From assembly GCF_020165855.1 (NCBI RefSeq), contig NZ_JAIUFY010000014.1, positions 62,001-126,000 on the forward strand: 64,000 nt of DNA, read 5' to 3'. This stretch comes from Celeribacter litoreus. GTDB lineage: Bacteria; Pseudomonadota; Alphaproteobacteria; Rhodobacterales; Rhodobacteraceae. A program made the position numbers and the translations under genes. Below are positions 27,328 to 37,038 of the stretch, in pieces (the first letter of the stretch is position 1; each line of letters starts with the position of its first letter). The notes below the pieces were generated by a model. The model was given only the letters and a program-made list of their open reading frames with translations, had not been told where the DNA came from and searched no databases.

Positions 27328-30219
27328 ATGGCCGAATTAAAGTCTATCGAAGTGCGCGGCGCGCGTGAGCACAATCTCAAGAGCGTGGATGTCGATATCC
27401 CGCGCGATGAGCTCGTGGTGATCACGGGGCTGTCCGGATCCGGCAAGTCCTCTCTCGCTTTTGATACGATATACGCAGAGGGCCAGCGCCGCTATGTGGA
27501 GAGCCTCTCCGCCTATGCGCGTCAGTTCCTCGACATGATGGGCAAGCCGGATGTGGACCACATCTCCGGTCTGTCTCCCGCGATCTCGATCGAGCAAAAG
27601 ACCACATCGAAAAACCCGCGGTCGACTGTCGGCACAGTGACGGAGATTTACGACTACCTGCGTCTGCTCTTTGCCCGCGCAGGAACGCCCTACAGCCCCG
27701 CCACAGGAGAGCCGATCGAGGCCCAGCAGGTGCAGGACATGGTGGACATCACCATGCGGCTCGAAGAGGGGACGCGCGGCTATCTCCTTGCCCCCATCGT
27801 CCGTGACCGCAAAGGGGAATACCGCAAAGAGTTTCTCGAACTGCGCAAGCAGGGCTTCCAGCGTGTGAAGGTCGATGGCGAGTTCTATGACCTCGATGAA
27901 CCGCCGACCCTCGACAAAAAGTTCCGCCACAACATCGACGTGGTCGTGGATCGGATCGTCGTGCGTGAAGGTTTGGAGACACGACTGGCAGACAGCATGC
28001 GCACAGCGCTTGATCTCGCAGACGGGATCGCGATCCTAGAGACCGCGCCGCGCGACGACAGCGAACCGGAGCGCATTACCTTTTCCGAAAACTTCGCCTG
28101 CCCGGTGTCGGGGTTCACGATTCCGGAAATCGAACCGCGCCTGTTTTCGTTCAACGCGCCCTTCGGTGCGTGCCCTCACTGCGATGGTTTGGGCGTTGAA
28201 CTATTCTTTGACGAACGTCTCGTCGTGCCGGATGCGGCGCTCAAAGTGGCCGATGGTGCGATTGCGCCATGGCGCAAAGGCAAGACGCCCTATTTCCTCC
28301 AGACCATCGAAGCACTGGCCAAACACTATGGGTTCAAACCCTCGACCCCTTGGAAGAGCCTGCCTGCCAAGGTTCAGAAAATGTTCCTCTACGGTTCCGG
28401 CGAGGAGGAAATCCAGTTCCGCTATGACGATGGAGGCCGCGTCTATCAGGTGGAGCGCACTTTCGAGGGCGTGATCCCCAACATGGAACGCCGCTACCGC
28501 GAGACGGACTCGAGCTGGGTGCGCGAGGAATTCGAACGCTATCAGAACAACCGCCCTTGCGGGCATTGCGGCGGCTATCGTCTCCGCGAAGAGGCGCTGG
28601 CGGTGAAGATCGACCAGCATCACGTCGGGCAGGTGGTCGAAAAGTCGATCCGAGAGGCCTACGCGTGGATCGACGGCGTGATGGAGACCCTCAGCCCGCA
28701 GAAGCAGGAGATTGCCCGCGCCATCGTGAAGGAAATCCGCGAACGCCTCGGGTTTCTCAACAACGTGGGTCTCGAATACCTCACCATGTCGCGCAATGCG
28801 GGGACGCTGTCGGGCGGGGAAAGCCAACGTATCCGCCTCGCGTCGCAGATCGGCTCCGGCCTTCAGGGCGTGCTCTATGTGCTCGACGAGCCGTCCATCG
28901 GTCTGCACCAGCGTGACAACGACCGTCTGATCGGCACGCTCAAGAACCTCCGCGATCAGGGCAACACCGTGATCGTCGTCGAGCATGACGAGGACATGAT
29001 CCGCGAAGCCGACTACGTCTTCGACATGGGGCCGGGCGCGGGTGTCCACGGCGGTCAGGTCGTGTCCAAGGGCACGCCGAAAGCGATCGAAGGCGATGCC
29101 GCCTCTCTCACCGGTCAATACCTGTCCGGCACGCGCGAGATCGCGGTGCCCGCAGAACGGCGCAGGGGCAATGGCAAGAAAATCACCGTCGTAAAAGCGA
29201 CCGGCAACAACCTCAAAGAGGTGACGGCGGACTTCCCGCTCGGCCAGTTCCTCGTGGTCTCTGGTGTGTCGGGTGGCGGGAAATCGACGCTCACCATCGA
29301 GACACTGTTCAAAACCGCCTCCATGAAGCTCAATGGCGCGCGCCAGACGCCTGCGCCCTGCGAGACGATCAAGGGTTTGGAACATCTCGATAAAGTCATC
29401 GACATTGACCAGCGTCCCATCGGTCGCACACCGCGCTCCAACCCAGCCACCTACACAGGGGCTTTCACCCCGATCCGCGACTGGTTCGCCGGTCTGCCGG
29501 AGGCGAAGGCGCGGGGTTACAAACCGGGGCGCTTCTCCTTCAACGTCAAAGGCGGGCGGTGTGAGGCCTGTCAGGGCGACGGGGTGATCAAGATCGAGAT
29601 GCACTTCCTCCCCGACGTCTATGTCGAATGCGAAACTTGTAAGGGCAAACGCTACAACCGCGAGACGCTCGAAATCCAGTTCAAGGGCAAGAGCATTGCG
29701 GACGTGCTCGACATGACAGTCGAGGACGCGCAGGAGTTCTTCAAAGCCGTGCCGAGCATCCGTGAAAAGATGGATGCGCTCATGCGTGTGGGCCTCGGCT
29801 ATATCAAAGTCGGCCAACAGGCGACCACGCTTTCGGGCGGGGAGGCGCAGCGCGTTAAGCTGTCTAAGGAGTTGGCGAAACGCTCCACGGGCCGGACGCT
29901 CTATATCCTCGATGAGCCCACGACTGGTCTGCATTTCGAAGACGTGAAGAAGCTACTCGAAGTGCTGCACGAGTTGGTGGATCAGGGCAACTCGATGATC
30001 GTCATCGAACACAACCTTGACGTCATCAAGACCGCCGACCACATCATCGATATCGGTCCCGAGGGCGGCGATGGCGGCGGGCGCATTGTGGCGACCGGCA
30101 CTCCGGAAGAAGTCGCGGCGGTTGAGGCGTCTCATACGGGGCGGTATCTCAAGCCGATGTTGGAGAAGATCGCGACTCGCGGAAAGTCTAAGAAAACCAA
30201 ACAGAAAGCCGCAGAGTGA
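27328..30219 (+). CDS. uvrA: Excinuclease ABC subunit A
   Basis: 963 residues from the ATG of [20 protein letters not shown]; the upstream frame extension crosses the LexA-controlled promoter and is not real. Two ABC ATPase modules: the first Walker [10 protein letters not shown] at 34-42, the second GVSGGGKST. Two signature motifs ([14 protein letters not shown] and [15 protein letters not shown]) follow. Zinc-finger cysteines appear as [15 protein letters not shown] and CEACQGDG...CETCKGK. It recognises bulky DNA lesions with UvrB in nucleotide excision repair. The stop overlaps the next start by four bases. Confidence 0.97.
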   Translation: MAELKSIEVRGAREHNLKSVDVDIPRDELVVITGLSGSGKSSLAFDTIYAEGQRRYVESLSAYARQFLDMMGKPDVDHISGLSPAISIEQKTTSKNPRSTVGTVTEIYDYLRLLFARAGTPYSPATGEPIEAQQVQDMVDITMRLEEGTRGYLLAPIVRDRKGEYRKEFLELRKQGFQRVKVDGEFYDLDEPPTLDKKFRHNIDVVVDRIVVREGLETRLADSMRTALDLADGIAILETAPRDDSEPERITFSENFACPVSGFTIPEIEPRLFSFNAPFGACPHCDGLGVELFFDERLVVPDAALKVADGAIAPWRKGKTPYFLQTIEALAKHYGFKPSTPWKSLPAKVQKMFLYGSGEEEIQFRYDDGGRVYQVERTFEGVIPNMERRYRETDSSWVREEFERYQNNRPCGHCGGYRLREEALAVKIDQHHVGQVVEKSIREAYAWIDGVMETLSPQKQEIARAIVKEIRERLGFLNNVGLEYLTMSRNAGTLSGGESQRIRLASQIGSGLQGVLYVLDEPSIGLHQRDNDRLIGTLKNLRDQGNTVIVVEHDEDMIREADYVFDMGPGAGVHGGQVVSKGTPKAIEGDAASLTGQYLSGTREIAVPAERRRGNGKKITVVKATGNNLKEVTADFPLGQFLVVSGVSGGGKSTLTIETLFKTASMKLNGARQTPAPCETIKGLEHLDKVIDIDQRPIGRTPRSNPATYTGAFTPIRDWFAGLPEAKARGYKPGRFSFNVKGGRCEACQGDGVIKIEMHFLPDVYVECETCKGKRYNRETLEIQFKGKSIADVLDMTVEDAQEFFKAVPSIREKMDALMRVGLGYIKVGQQATTLSGGEAQRVKLSKELAKRSTGRTLYILDEPTTGLHFEDVKKLLEVLHELVDQGNSMIVIEHNLDVIKTADHIIDIGPEGGDGGGRIVATGTPEEVAAVEASHTGRYLKPMLEKIATRGKSKKTKQKAAE

Positions 30220-30659
30220 GCCACACTGTGAGCCAGTTGCCGAAACTTGGCGCGCTTGCGGTCTGTGTGCGGGACGGGCGGTTTTTGCTCGTCCAGCGCA
30301 GCAAGGAACCAGACCTCGGCAAATGGGGCTTTCCGGGCGGTCATGTCGAGCTTGGCGAGAGCATCACAGAGGCGGCGGAGCGCGAGCTATTCGAGGAGAC
30401 GGGGATCACCGCGCGGGGTGTGACCTCACTCGGAGAGCGCAGCCTGATCACGCCGGATCATAACTTTCTCCTTATCGCGATCCTCTGTGCGGATGCAGTG
30501 GGAGAGGCTGTTGCCGCGGATGATGCCGCCGCTGTGTGTTGGAGCAGCTTAGATGATATGAAGAGCGGCGCTCTGCCGCTCTCCGACGGTGTTGTCGCGC
30601 TGGCCGAGCGGGCGCTCACACATGATGCGGTTGCATCTCATGGCGGCGCAGACCTCTGA
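30216..30659 (+). CDS. NUDIX hydrolase
   Basis: 147 residues from a GTG overlapping the uvrA stop. A complete NUDIX box spans 42-64 (G, five residues, E, seven residues, RELFEETGI). The wider sequence ([40 protein letters not shown]) resembles ADP-ribose or nucleotide-sugar pyrophosphatases. Coupling to uvrA suggests nucleotide sanitation alongside repair, by inference. Its last 44 bases overlap the convergent TspO-like gene. Confidence 0.88.
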   Translation: MSHTVSQLPKLGALAVCVRDGRFLLVQRSKEPDLGKWGFPGGHVELGESITEAAERELFEETGITARGVTSLGERSLITPDHNFLLIAILCADAVGEAVAADDAAAVCWSSLDDMKSGALPLSDGVVALAERALTHDAVASHGGADL

Positions 30660-31344
30660 GCGCGTAGGCAAGCAGCCAGAGCGCCCCGAGACCGGCAAAG
30701 ATCGCCACACCCCATTCAGATCCCCAGTTCTTTACGACGATCCCAATCAGTGCCCACGCAACGCCGAGCGGATAGAGCGGCGCATCCGGACGGGTGCGTG
30801 CGACGAGCATGGTGGTCAGGAGCGCACCGGCGAGGCAGATATAGGCCCATGTGACGTCCCCGAAGAAGATGCCATAGCCCGCGCCGACATAACCAAGGGA
30901 GGCAAAGGAGGCGGCTGTGAGCCAACCCGCAAAGAGCGCGACGGGGGCGCGGGCCAGCCACGGATCAAGGACGGGCGCCTTCTGCATCGCGATAATGGCG
31001 CCGAGGAGCATCAGGTAGATCAGCACGGTCGCTGCAATCGGGGACATGGTCGCGATGGTGAGCCACGGTGTGCCGATGACGAGGGCCGCAATCAGTGGCG
31101 CGCGCATGGGTTCCCAGTCAGTCGCAGTTGCGCGGCGGAAGAGGCCGAAGCCGGTGGAGATGATCAGCCAGAGGTAAATCACGCCCCAGATGGAAAACGC
31201 ATAGCCCGCGGGTCCGATTGGCGCATTCGTTTGCGGGATCGGGAAGTCGGCGGGGTCATAGCCTTTGAAATCCGGCGCGATGAGAGGGCCGACGATGGCG
31301 AAGGCGAGGGCGGAGATGAAAGCGAGCAGGGGTGTCAGGCGCAT
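30616..31344 (-). CDS. TspO/MBR-like (tryptophan-rich sensory) membrane protein
   Basis: 242 residues from the ATG at 31344, which has GAGG nine bases upstream; a longer frame starts at 31413 but lacks a ribosome site. Seven hydrophobic segments are visible, with GYAFSIWGVIYLWLIISTGFGLFR typical of the long TspO-related group. Classic TspO proteins bind porphyrins and sterol-like ligands; whether this longer relative does is unknown. Its 3' end overlaps the NUDIX gene tail to tail by 44 bases. Confidence 0.75.
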   Translation of the reverse strand: MRLTPLLAFISALAFAIVGPLIAPDFKGYDPADFPIPQTNAPIGPAGYAFSIWGVIYLWLIISTGFGLFRRATATDWEPMRAPLIAALVIGTPWLTIATMSPIAATVLIYLMLLGAIIAMQKAPVLDPWLARAPVALFAGWLTAASFASLGYVGAGYGIFFGDVTWAYICLAGALLTTMLVARTRPDAPLYPLGVAWALIGIVVKNWGSEWGVAIFAGLGALWLLAYALRGLRRHEMQPHHV

Positions 31345-31417
31345 GGGATTTTCCTCTTTGGGAAGAAAACGCGCGAGGCCCGTGTTTGGTTCATTTCTGT
31401 TTGAAAACAGCATGAAA

Positions 31418-31441
31418 AAAGGCGCCCGATGGGGCGCCTTT
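31418..31441 (-). terminator. Intrinsic terminator after serS
   Basis: AAAGGCGCCC-GATG-GGGCGCCTTT, a 10-base stem. On the minus strand it runs into TTTTTT. It lies between the serS stop and the TspO-like gene. Confidence 0.8.
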
Positions 31442-31444
31442 GAA

Positions 31445-31467
31445 TGAGTATTTGTGCCAAGAAGAAG
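31445..31467 (+). repeat. Copy 2 of the 23-base terminator-associated motif
   Basis: Begins TGAGTATTTG and ends GCCAAGAAGAAG, differing from the copy at 46293-46315 at one base. It begins four bases after the serS terminator hairpin but on the plus strand, and ends two bases before the serS stop codon. No plus-strand gene ends here, so its orientation is unexplained. Confidence 0.6.
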
Positions 31468-31468
31468 A

Positions 31469-32761
31469 TCAGGCGAGGGTGCCCTCGGCGGTCAGCGTCA
31501 GCTTGCCGCGCAGGTAGGGCGACAGAGCCTCTGGCAGGGTGACAGAGCCGTCTTCGTTCTGGCCGTTCTCTAGCACCGCGATGAGCGTACGACCGACCGC
31601 GAGGCCGGAGCCGTTGAGCGTGTGTACGAATTCCGGCTTGCCGCCGTCTTTCGGTTTGAAACGGGCGTTCATGCGGCGGGCTTGGTAGTCGCCTGCGGTG
31701 GAGACGGAGGAGATTTCGCGATATTTGTTCTGACCGGGCAGCCAGACTTCGAGGTCGTGGGTGCGTTTCATGCCGAAGCCCTGATCGCCGGAGCAGAGTT
31801 TCACGGTGCGGTAGGGCAGGTTCAGCGCCTCAAGGATGTTTTGCGCCTGTTCGGTCATGCGGGCATGTTCGGCCTCGGATTCGTCCGGGTGGACGATGGA
31901 GACCATTTCGACCTTTTCGAACTGGTGCTGGCGAAGCATACCGGCGGTGTCGCGTCCGGCGGAGCCTGCCTCGGAGCGGAAGCACTGGGTGTGCGCGGCG
32001 TAGCGCATGGGCAGTTTGGCCTCGTCCACAACTTCGCCGTTCACGAGGTTGGTCAGCGTCACTTCCGCCGTCGGGATCAGCCACCAGCCGTTGGTGGTTT
32101 TGTAGCTGTCCTCGCCGAATTTCGGGAGCTGGCCGGTGCCGTACATCATCTCTTCGCGCACCATGACGGGCGTGATGGCTTCGGTCAGGCCATGCGCGTC
32201 GACGTGGGTGTCGAGCATGAATTGCGCCAGCGCGCGGTGGATGCGGGCCACAGCGCCGGACAGCACGACAAAGCGCGCACCGGCGAGTTTCGCACCGGAT
32301 TCGAAATCCATACCGTCCACAACACCGGCGAGTTCGTAGTGCTCTTTCGGCGTGAAATCGAAGCTGCGCGGCGTGCCCCAGCGGTGAATCTCGACGTTGT
32401 CGTTCTCATCCGCCCCGTCCGGCACGTCGTCATACATGATGTTCGGAAGGCCCATGAGCATCTCGGTGAGACGGGCGTCTTCTTCTTTGGCTTCCTCGTT
32501 CAGGCGGGCGATTTCGGCCTTTTTCTCGGCCACAAGCACGCGGAGGCGTTCAAACTCGGCCTCGTCGCCTTTGGCCTTGGCCGCGCCCACGAGTTTCGAT
32601 GCTTTGTTCTGCTCTGCCTTGGCTTCCTCGGCGGCGGCGATTTTCGCGCGGCGGTCAGCATCGAGCCCCAGGACCTCGGAGGACACCCCGGACAGTCCAC
32701 GGCGCGCCATAGCGGCGTCGAACGCTTCGGGGTTTTCACGAATGGCCTTGATGTCATGCAT
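31469..32761 (-). CDS. serS: Seryl-tRNA synthetase
   Basis: 430 residues, full length. N-terminal coiled-coil arm (about 30-100), then class II motifs: motif 2 region with [27 protein letters not shown] and motif 3 with [28 protein letters not shown] contains the serine-binding Thr and Glu. It charges tRNA-Ser in the cytosol. Monocistronic, with a terminator after it. Confidence 0.97.
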   Translation of the reverse strand: MHDIKAIRENPEAFDAAMARRGLSGVSSEVLGLDADRRAKIAAAEEAKAEQNKASKLVGAAKAKGDEAEFERLRVLVAEKKAEIARLNEEAKEEDARLTEMLMGLPNIMYDDVPDGADENDNVEIHRWGTPRSFDFTPKEHYELAGVVDGMDFESGAKLAGARFVVLSGAVARIHRALAQFMLDTHVDAHGLTEAITPVMVREEMMYGTGQLPKFGEDSYKTTNGWWLIPTAEVTLTNLVNGEVVDEAKLPMRYAAHTQCFRSEAGSAGRDTAGMLRQHQFEKVEMVSIVHPDESEAEHARMTEQAQNILEALNLPYRTVKLCSGDQGFGMKRTHDLEVWLPGQNKYREISSVSTAGDYQARRMNARFKPKDGGKPEFVHTLNGSGLAVGRTLIAVLENGQNEDGSVTLPEALSPYLRGKLTLTAEGTLA

Positions 32762-33014
32762 CGGTCTGGTCCCTTGGGTGGTTGAATGTCACGGAGGCTT
32801 ATGCCTCAGGGCGCGAGGGGGATCAACGGGGAGTTAGGGTTAGGGAGTGCGGAGTTGTGGGGGACGTAGGCGGAGGGATACTCTTTTATGACCAAATTCA
32901 GCTCATCAGTTAGCGTAACTTTAAAATCAGTCATGCAAAGGCTCTGTAAAATCAGGTGATCGCCCCTATATCACCACCAAACATCTGATCTGAGAACCCC
33001 AAAGGACTTGCCCT
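32762..33014. other. Intergenic region between serS and the VOC gene
   Basis: 253 bases, divergent promoter region. The part from 32880 to 32990 is AT-rich. A dyad GGTGAT-N9-ATCACC lies at 32955-32975. No credible coding frame beyond a 23-codon stretch without a ribosome site. Confidence 0.4.
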
Positions 33015-33413
33015 ATGACTGCGAAAGCCATTCACTCCTGTATCCGTGTGCTCGATGAGGAGCGGTCGGTGCGGTTTTATCAGGAAGCGTTCGGGTTGAT
33101 GGTGGCGGACAAGCTGGATTTCCCTGACTTTGCCCTGATTTACATGTCGAACCCCGAGAGTGCGTTCGAGCTGGAGTTGACGGTGAACAAGGGCACCGTG
33201 GAGCCCTATGACCTCGGCAACGGCTACGGGCATTTTGCGGTGTCGGTGGCGGACCTTGAGGCCGAACATGCGCGGTTGACGGAAGCGGGGTTGGCGCCGG
33301 GCAAGATTGTCGATTTTGCGCCTGCTGGGACCCGTGTGGCGAAGTTCTTTTTCATCACGGACCCTGACGGCTACAAGATCGAAGTGATCCAGCGCGGCGG
33401 GCGTTTCCTCTGA
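33015..33413 (+). CDS. VOC family glyoxalase I-like protein
   Basis: 132 residues, two beta-alpha-beta-beta-beta repeats. Glyoxalase signatures: AIHSCIRVLDEERSVRFYQEAFG, NGYGHFAVSV and FFFITDPDGYKIEVIQ, with the metal ligands expected at the first His, the middle Glu, the second His and the last Glu. Lactoylglutathione lyase (detoxification of methylglyoxal) is the likeliest role; other VOC activities cannot be excluded. AAAGGA precedes the ATG. Confidence 0.85.
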   Translation: MTAKAIHSCIRVLDEERSVRFYQEAFGLMVADKLDFPDFALIYMSNPESAFELELTVNKGTVEPYDLGNGYGHFAVSVADLEAEHARLTEAGLAPGKIVDFAPAGTRVAKFFFITDPDGYKIEVIQRGGRFL

Positions 33414-33538
33414 GCCGGATCAAAGCCCTGTCATCGCGGCGGGCTCTTGCTGGACAAGGGTCAAACACGCGGATAGGGTGCGCGCCAAATTCACGGGTGG
33501 CGAGGGGCCATCCGCCTTACCAATAAAGGGACCAAACC

Positions 33539-33868
33539 ATGTTCGTGACCCCCGCTTATGCCCAGGCCGCAGGTGCCGGTGCGCCCAACGCAGCTTTCCA
33601 ATTCCTGCCGCTGATCGCGATTTTCGCCATCATGTATTTCCTGATGATCCGTCCTCAGCAGAAAAAGATGAAAGAGCACCGCGCAATGATTGATGCCGTG
33701 CGTCGCGGCGATGAGGTTGTGACCGCTGGCGGCATCCTCGGCAAAGTGGTCAAGGTGCGCGAAGACGCCACCGTCGAAGTCGAGATTGCCGACGGCGTGA
33801 AGGTGAAGGTCCAGAAAGCGACCCTCGCCGCTGTGGTCTCCAAGACCGAGCCTGCGGCAGAGGCCTGA
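33539..33868 (+). CDS. yajC: Preprotein translocase subunit YajC
   Basis: 109 residues: one membrane segment (about 20-40, FQFLPLIAIFAIMYFLMIRPQQKK), then a cytoplasmic domain with RRGDEVVTAGGILGKVVKV, the YajC signature. It associates with SecDF at the SecYEG translocon. A terminator-like hairpin separates it from secDF, which could reduce secDF transcription relative to yajC. Confidence 0.95.
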   Translation: MFVTPAYAQAAGAGAPNAAFQFLPLIAIFAIMYFLMIRPQQKKMKEHRAMIDAVRRGDEVVTAGGILGKVVKVREDATVEVEIADGVKVKVQKATLAAVVSKTEPAAEA

Positions 33869-33885
33869 TCTACGCAAACCTTTTG

Positions 33886-33911
33886 AGGCCCGCCGCTTGA
33901 GCGGGCCTTTT
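33886..33911 (+). terminator. Terminator-like hairpin between yajC and secDF
   Basis: AGGCCCGC pairs with GCGGGCCT, followed by TTTT. The same arms recur in the hairpin after secDF at 36598. Confidence 0.7.
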
Positions 33912-33944
33912 CCATTTCTGATACGACGTCTTTAGGACACCTCC

Positions 33945-36572
33945 ATGCTGCAAATGCCTCTTTGGAAACGGATCATGATCTGGGGCTTCGTTGCCCTCGG
34001 CCTGATCACGGCGCTTCCCAACATCTTCTACCCGCGCGTTGAGTCGCATAACGATGCTCTCGTGGCGATCGAGACCTCGGGGGAGACTGCCGAGCGGGCC
34101 GCAGCGCGGGATGCATGGCCGTCGTTTTTGCCATCGGCGCTTGTGAACCTCGGTCTCGATTTGCGGGGCGGGGCGCATTTGCTCGGTGAGGTGAATGTCG
34201 AAGAGGTCTATGCAGCGCGTATGGATGCGCTCTGGCCGGATGTGCGCGATGCGCTGCGGGATGAACGCGCCACTGTTGGCACGATCCGCCGTTTGGATGC
34301 GCCCGAGGGCCAGCTCCGCGTGCGGATCACGGAACCGTCGGGCATGGAGACCGCTCTGCGGGCCGTGCGCGAACTTGGCTCTCCGGTCGTGTCGCTGTCG
34401 TCTGTCGGTGAGGATGACATCGACGTCTCTGCCGTGGATGACGTGATCACTGTGCAACTGTCCGAGGCGGAAAAAGCCGCGACCGACACACGCACGATGG
34501 AGCAATCGCTCGAAATCATCCGCCGCCGTGTGGATGAGGTCGGTACGCGTGAACCGACGATCCAGCGTCAGGGCGACAACCGTATTCTCATTCAGGTGCC
34601 GGGCATTGGCTCTGCGGCTGAATTGAAGTCGCTGATCGGGACCACGGCAAAGCTGACGTTCCATCCGGTCGTGGGCCGCACCACCGATCCGGATCAAGCC
34701 CCGGGCGCGCGCAACATGATTGCACCGGCTCTGAACGAGAGCGGCGTGTACTACATTCTCGAACAGACCGCAGTTGTCTCCGGCGATGAACTGACGGACA
34801 GCCAGCCGGCGTTTGACCAGAACGGGCGTCCGTCTGTGACCTTCCGCTTTAACCCGACGGGTGCGCGCAAGTTCGGCGATTACACGGCTGAAAACGTCGG
34901 TGCGCTGTTTGCCATCGTGCTCGACAACGAGGTGATCTCCGCGCCGCGTATTCAGGACGCGATCCGTGGTGGCTCCGGTCAGATCACCGGCTCCTTCACC
35001 GTCGAAGAGGCAACGGAACTGGCCGTGCTGCTCCGTGCCGGTGCGCTTCCGGCGAAGATCAACTTCCTCGAAGAACGGACCATCGGGCCGGAGCTTGGTG
35101 CAGACAGTATTGACGCGGGCAAGGTTGCGACGATGGTCGCCTTTGCCGCCGTGCTGCTGTTCATGGGGCTGGCCTATGGCCTGTTCGGAATCTTTGCCAA
35201 CATCGCCCTCGTGATCAACGTGGGGCTGCTCTTTGGCCTTCTGTCTGCCATCGGCGCGACGCTCACGCTGCCTGGTATCGCGGGGATCGTCCTCACGGTC
35301 GGTATGGCCGTGGACGCCAACGTGCTGATTTTCGAACGTATCCGCGAGGAGTTGAAAAACTCCAAATCCACGGGCCGCGCCATCGAGCTTGGCTATGAAA
35401 AGGCGCTGTCGGCCATTGTGGACGCGAACATCACGACCTTCATCACCGCTGCGATCCTGTTCGTCATGGGTTCCGGTCCGGTGAAGGGCTTTGCTGTCAC
35501 CCTCGCGCTCGGTCTGATCACCTCGGTGTTCTCCGCGATCTATGTGACCCGCGCGATGGTTGTCATCTGGTATGGCCGCAAGAACCGTAAGGGCTGGAAG
35601 CTCAACGGCGTGCACCTCGTGCCCGCAGAGACCGCGATTGACTTCTTCAAACGCGCCAAAGTTTCGTTCGGCTTCTCCGGCCTTCTGGTCGCAGGCGCTC
35701 TGGCCGCATTCCTCGCAATTGGCCTGAACTTCGGTATCGACTTCAAGGGCGGCACGACCATCCGGACGCAGTCTGAAACGGCTGTGGACGTGGGTGAATA
35801 TCGTGACGCGCTCGCAGATCTCGGTCTCGGCGACATCACCATCACCGAAGTGTTCGATCCGAACTTTGATGAGAACCAGCACGTCGCCATGGTCCGCATT
35901 CAGGCCCAGGACGAAGTGGAGGCGATCACGCCGGAAACCGTCGCTGCCGTCGAAGCCGCGCTGCAAACGGTTGATCCGTCGATCACCTTCCCGAGTGTGG
36001 AATCCGTGGGGCCGAAAGTGTCCGGTGAATTGATCTGGACTGCGGTCGAGGCCGTCTGTGCCGCGATTGCTGCCGTGCTCTTCTACATCTGGCTCCGGTT
36101 CGAATGGCAATTCGCGCTAGGTGCTGTGGCCGCGCTCGTCCACGACGTTGTCATCACCATTGGTGTGTTCGCGCTCTTCGGCATCCAGTTCGACCTGACG
36201 ATCATCGCCGCTCTTCTGACCATCGTGGGTTACTCGCTCAACGATACGGTGGTTGTGTTCGACCGCGTGCGGGAGAACCTGCGGAAGTATAAAAAGCTCG
36301 AACTCGCCGGCGTTCTGAACATGTCGATCAACGAGACGCTTGCGCGGACGATCATGACCTCCGGCACCACCCTGATTGCGCTCATCGCTCTGCTGGTGCT
36401 CGGTGGCGACGTGATCCGTGGGTTCGTGTTCGCCATGACGCTCGGCGTGGTGGTCGGGACGTGGTCGTCGGTCTTCGTCGCCTCCAACATCCTGCTCTGG
36501 CTCGGTGTGAAGCGTGACTGGGACAAGAAAGAGCCGACCAAAGGCATCCAGACCGACGGCAGCGCCGTTTGA
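33945..36572 (+). CDS. secDF: Fused protein translocase subunits SecD and SecF
   Basis: 875 residues in one frame. Residues 1 to about 545 are SecD: the first membrane helix (IMIWGFVALGLITALPNIF), the large P1 periplasmic domain with LGLDLRGGAHLL, and the five-helix block with GMAVDANVLIFERIREE. A linker near KNRKGWKLNGVHLVPAETAIDFF leads into SecF (about 560-875) with NFGIDFKGGTTIRTQSETAVDVGEYR and GYSLNDTVVVFDRVREN. It uses the proton or sodium gradient to pull secreted proteins across the membrane. The genes are separate in many relatives; here the stop and start between them have been lost. The conserved neighbours yajC, Mth938 and ccmABCDG fit the family arrangement. Confidence 0.96.
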   Translation: MLQMPLWKRIMIWGFVALGLITALPNIFYPRVESHNDALVAIETSGETAERAAARDAWPSFLPSALVNLGLDLRGGAHLLGEVNVEEVYAARMDALWPDVRDALRDERATVGTIRRLDAPEGQLRVRITEPSGMETALRAVRELGSPVVSLSSVGEDDIDVSAVDDVITVQLSEAEKAATDTRTMEQSLEIIRRRVDEVGTREPTIQRQGDNRILIQVPGIGSAAELKSLIGTTAKLTFHPVVGRTTDPDQAPGARNMIAPALNESGVYYILEQTAVVSGDELTDSQPAFDQNGRPSVTFRFNPTGARKFGDYTAENVGALFAIVLDNEVISAPRIQDAIRGGSGQITGSFTVEEATELAVLLRAGALPAKINFLEERTIGPELGADSIDAGKVATMVAFAAVLLFMGLAYGLFGIFANIALVINVGLLFGLLSAIGATLTLPGIAGIVLTVGMAVDANVLIFERIREELKNSKSTGRAIELGYEKALSAIVDANITTFITAAILFVMGSGPVKGFAVTLALGLITSVFSAIYVTRAMVVIWYGRKNRKGWKLNGVHLVPAETAIDFFKRAKVSFGFSGLLVAGALAAFLAIGLNFGIDFKGGTTIRTQSETAVDVGEYRDALADLGLGDITITEVFDPNFDENQHVAMVRIQAQDEVEAITPETVAAVEAALQTVDPSITFPSVESVGPKVSGELIWTAVEAVCAAIAAVLFYIWLRFEWQFALGAVAALVHDVVITIGVFALFGIQFDLTIIAALLTIVGYSLNDTVVVFDRVRENLRKYKKLELAGVLNMSINETLARTIMTSGTTLIALIALLVLGGDVIRGFVFAMTLGVVVGTWSSVFVASNILLWLGVKRDWDKKEPTKGIQTDGSAV

Positions 36573-36597
36573 TCTGACCAGACAACCAAGACACAGA

Positions 36598-36619
36598 GGC
36601 CCGCGATTGCGGGCCTTTG
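36598..36619 (+). terminator. Terminator-like hairpin after secDF
   Basis: AGGCCCGC-GATT-GCGGGCCT followed by TT (shared with the stem end). The T tract is short, so some read-through to the next gene is likely. Confidence 0.6.
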
Positions 36620-36638
36620 CTGACATTAGGAGGACGCC

Positions 36639-36992
36639 ATGCAATTCAACGAGATGCCATTTGAAGGCGCAGTGCCGGTCGACGGCTACGGCCCGAACAT
36701 GTTTCGCGTCGCGGGCAAGGCCTATGAAGGCGCGATCCTCGTGTTCGGGGAACAAGTCATTCCTTGGGGCGGCTATACCGACACGGAGGCGCTCTTGGAA
36801 ATCCGTGAGCGCGTTGATTTCGTGATCGTCGGCACGGGGCCCGAAATGACGCACCTGCCGAAAGCGTTCCGTGAACCGATGGACGAAGCCGGTCTCGGGA
36901 TAGAGCATATGGCGACCCCCACAGCCGCCCGCACCTACAATGTGCTCGCGTCTGAGGGGCGCCGCGTTGCGGTCGCGCTTTTGCCGGTTTGA
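36639..36992 (+). CDS. Mth938/NDUFAF3-like domain protein
   Basis: 117 residues, one compact domain of the Mth938 (DUF498) family. Motifs: GNxFRVAGKAYEGAILVFGEQVIPW, VDFVIVGTGPEMTHLP and the C-terminal TAARTYNVLASEGRRVAVALLPV. Relatives include the human complex I assembly factor NDUFAF3, which also clusters with sec genes in alphaproteobacteria. AGGAGG precedes the ATG. The exact bacterial role is not settled. Confidence 0.9.
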   Translation: MQFNEMPFEGAVPVDGYGPNMFRVAGKAYEGAILVFGEQVIPWGGYTDTEALLEIRERVDFVIVGTGPEMTHLPKAFREPMDEAGLGIEHMATPTAARTYNVLASEGRRVAVALLPV

Positions 36993-37038
36993 TCCTAATC
37001 AGTTTGCCTGAGCCGAAACGCTCTATAGAGTGGCCCTC

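Noticed and set aside
32831-32850. Telomere-like GTTAGGGTTAGGG
   Set aside because: Only two units, in a bacterial intergenic region; most likely chance.
32885-32957. A 23-codon frame starting at an ATG near 32887
   Set aside because: No ribosome site, AT-rich random composition and no recognisable feature.
33870-36110. A 746-codon open frame opposite secDF, and a similar one opposite uvrA (28201-29934)
   Set aside because: Both are shadow frames of strongly biased genes, with Arg/His/Asp-rich products unlike any protein family.
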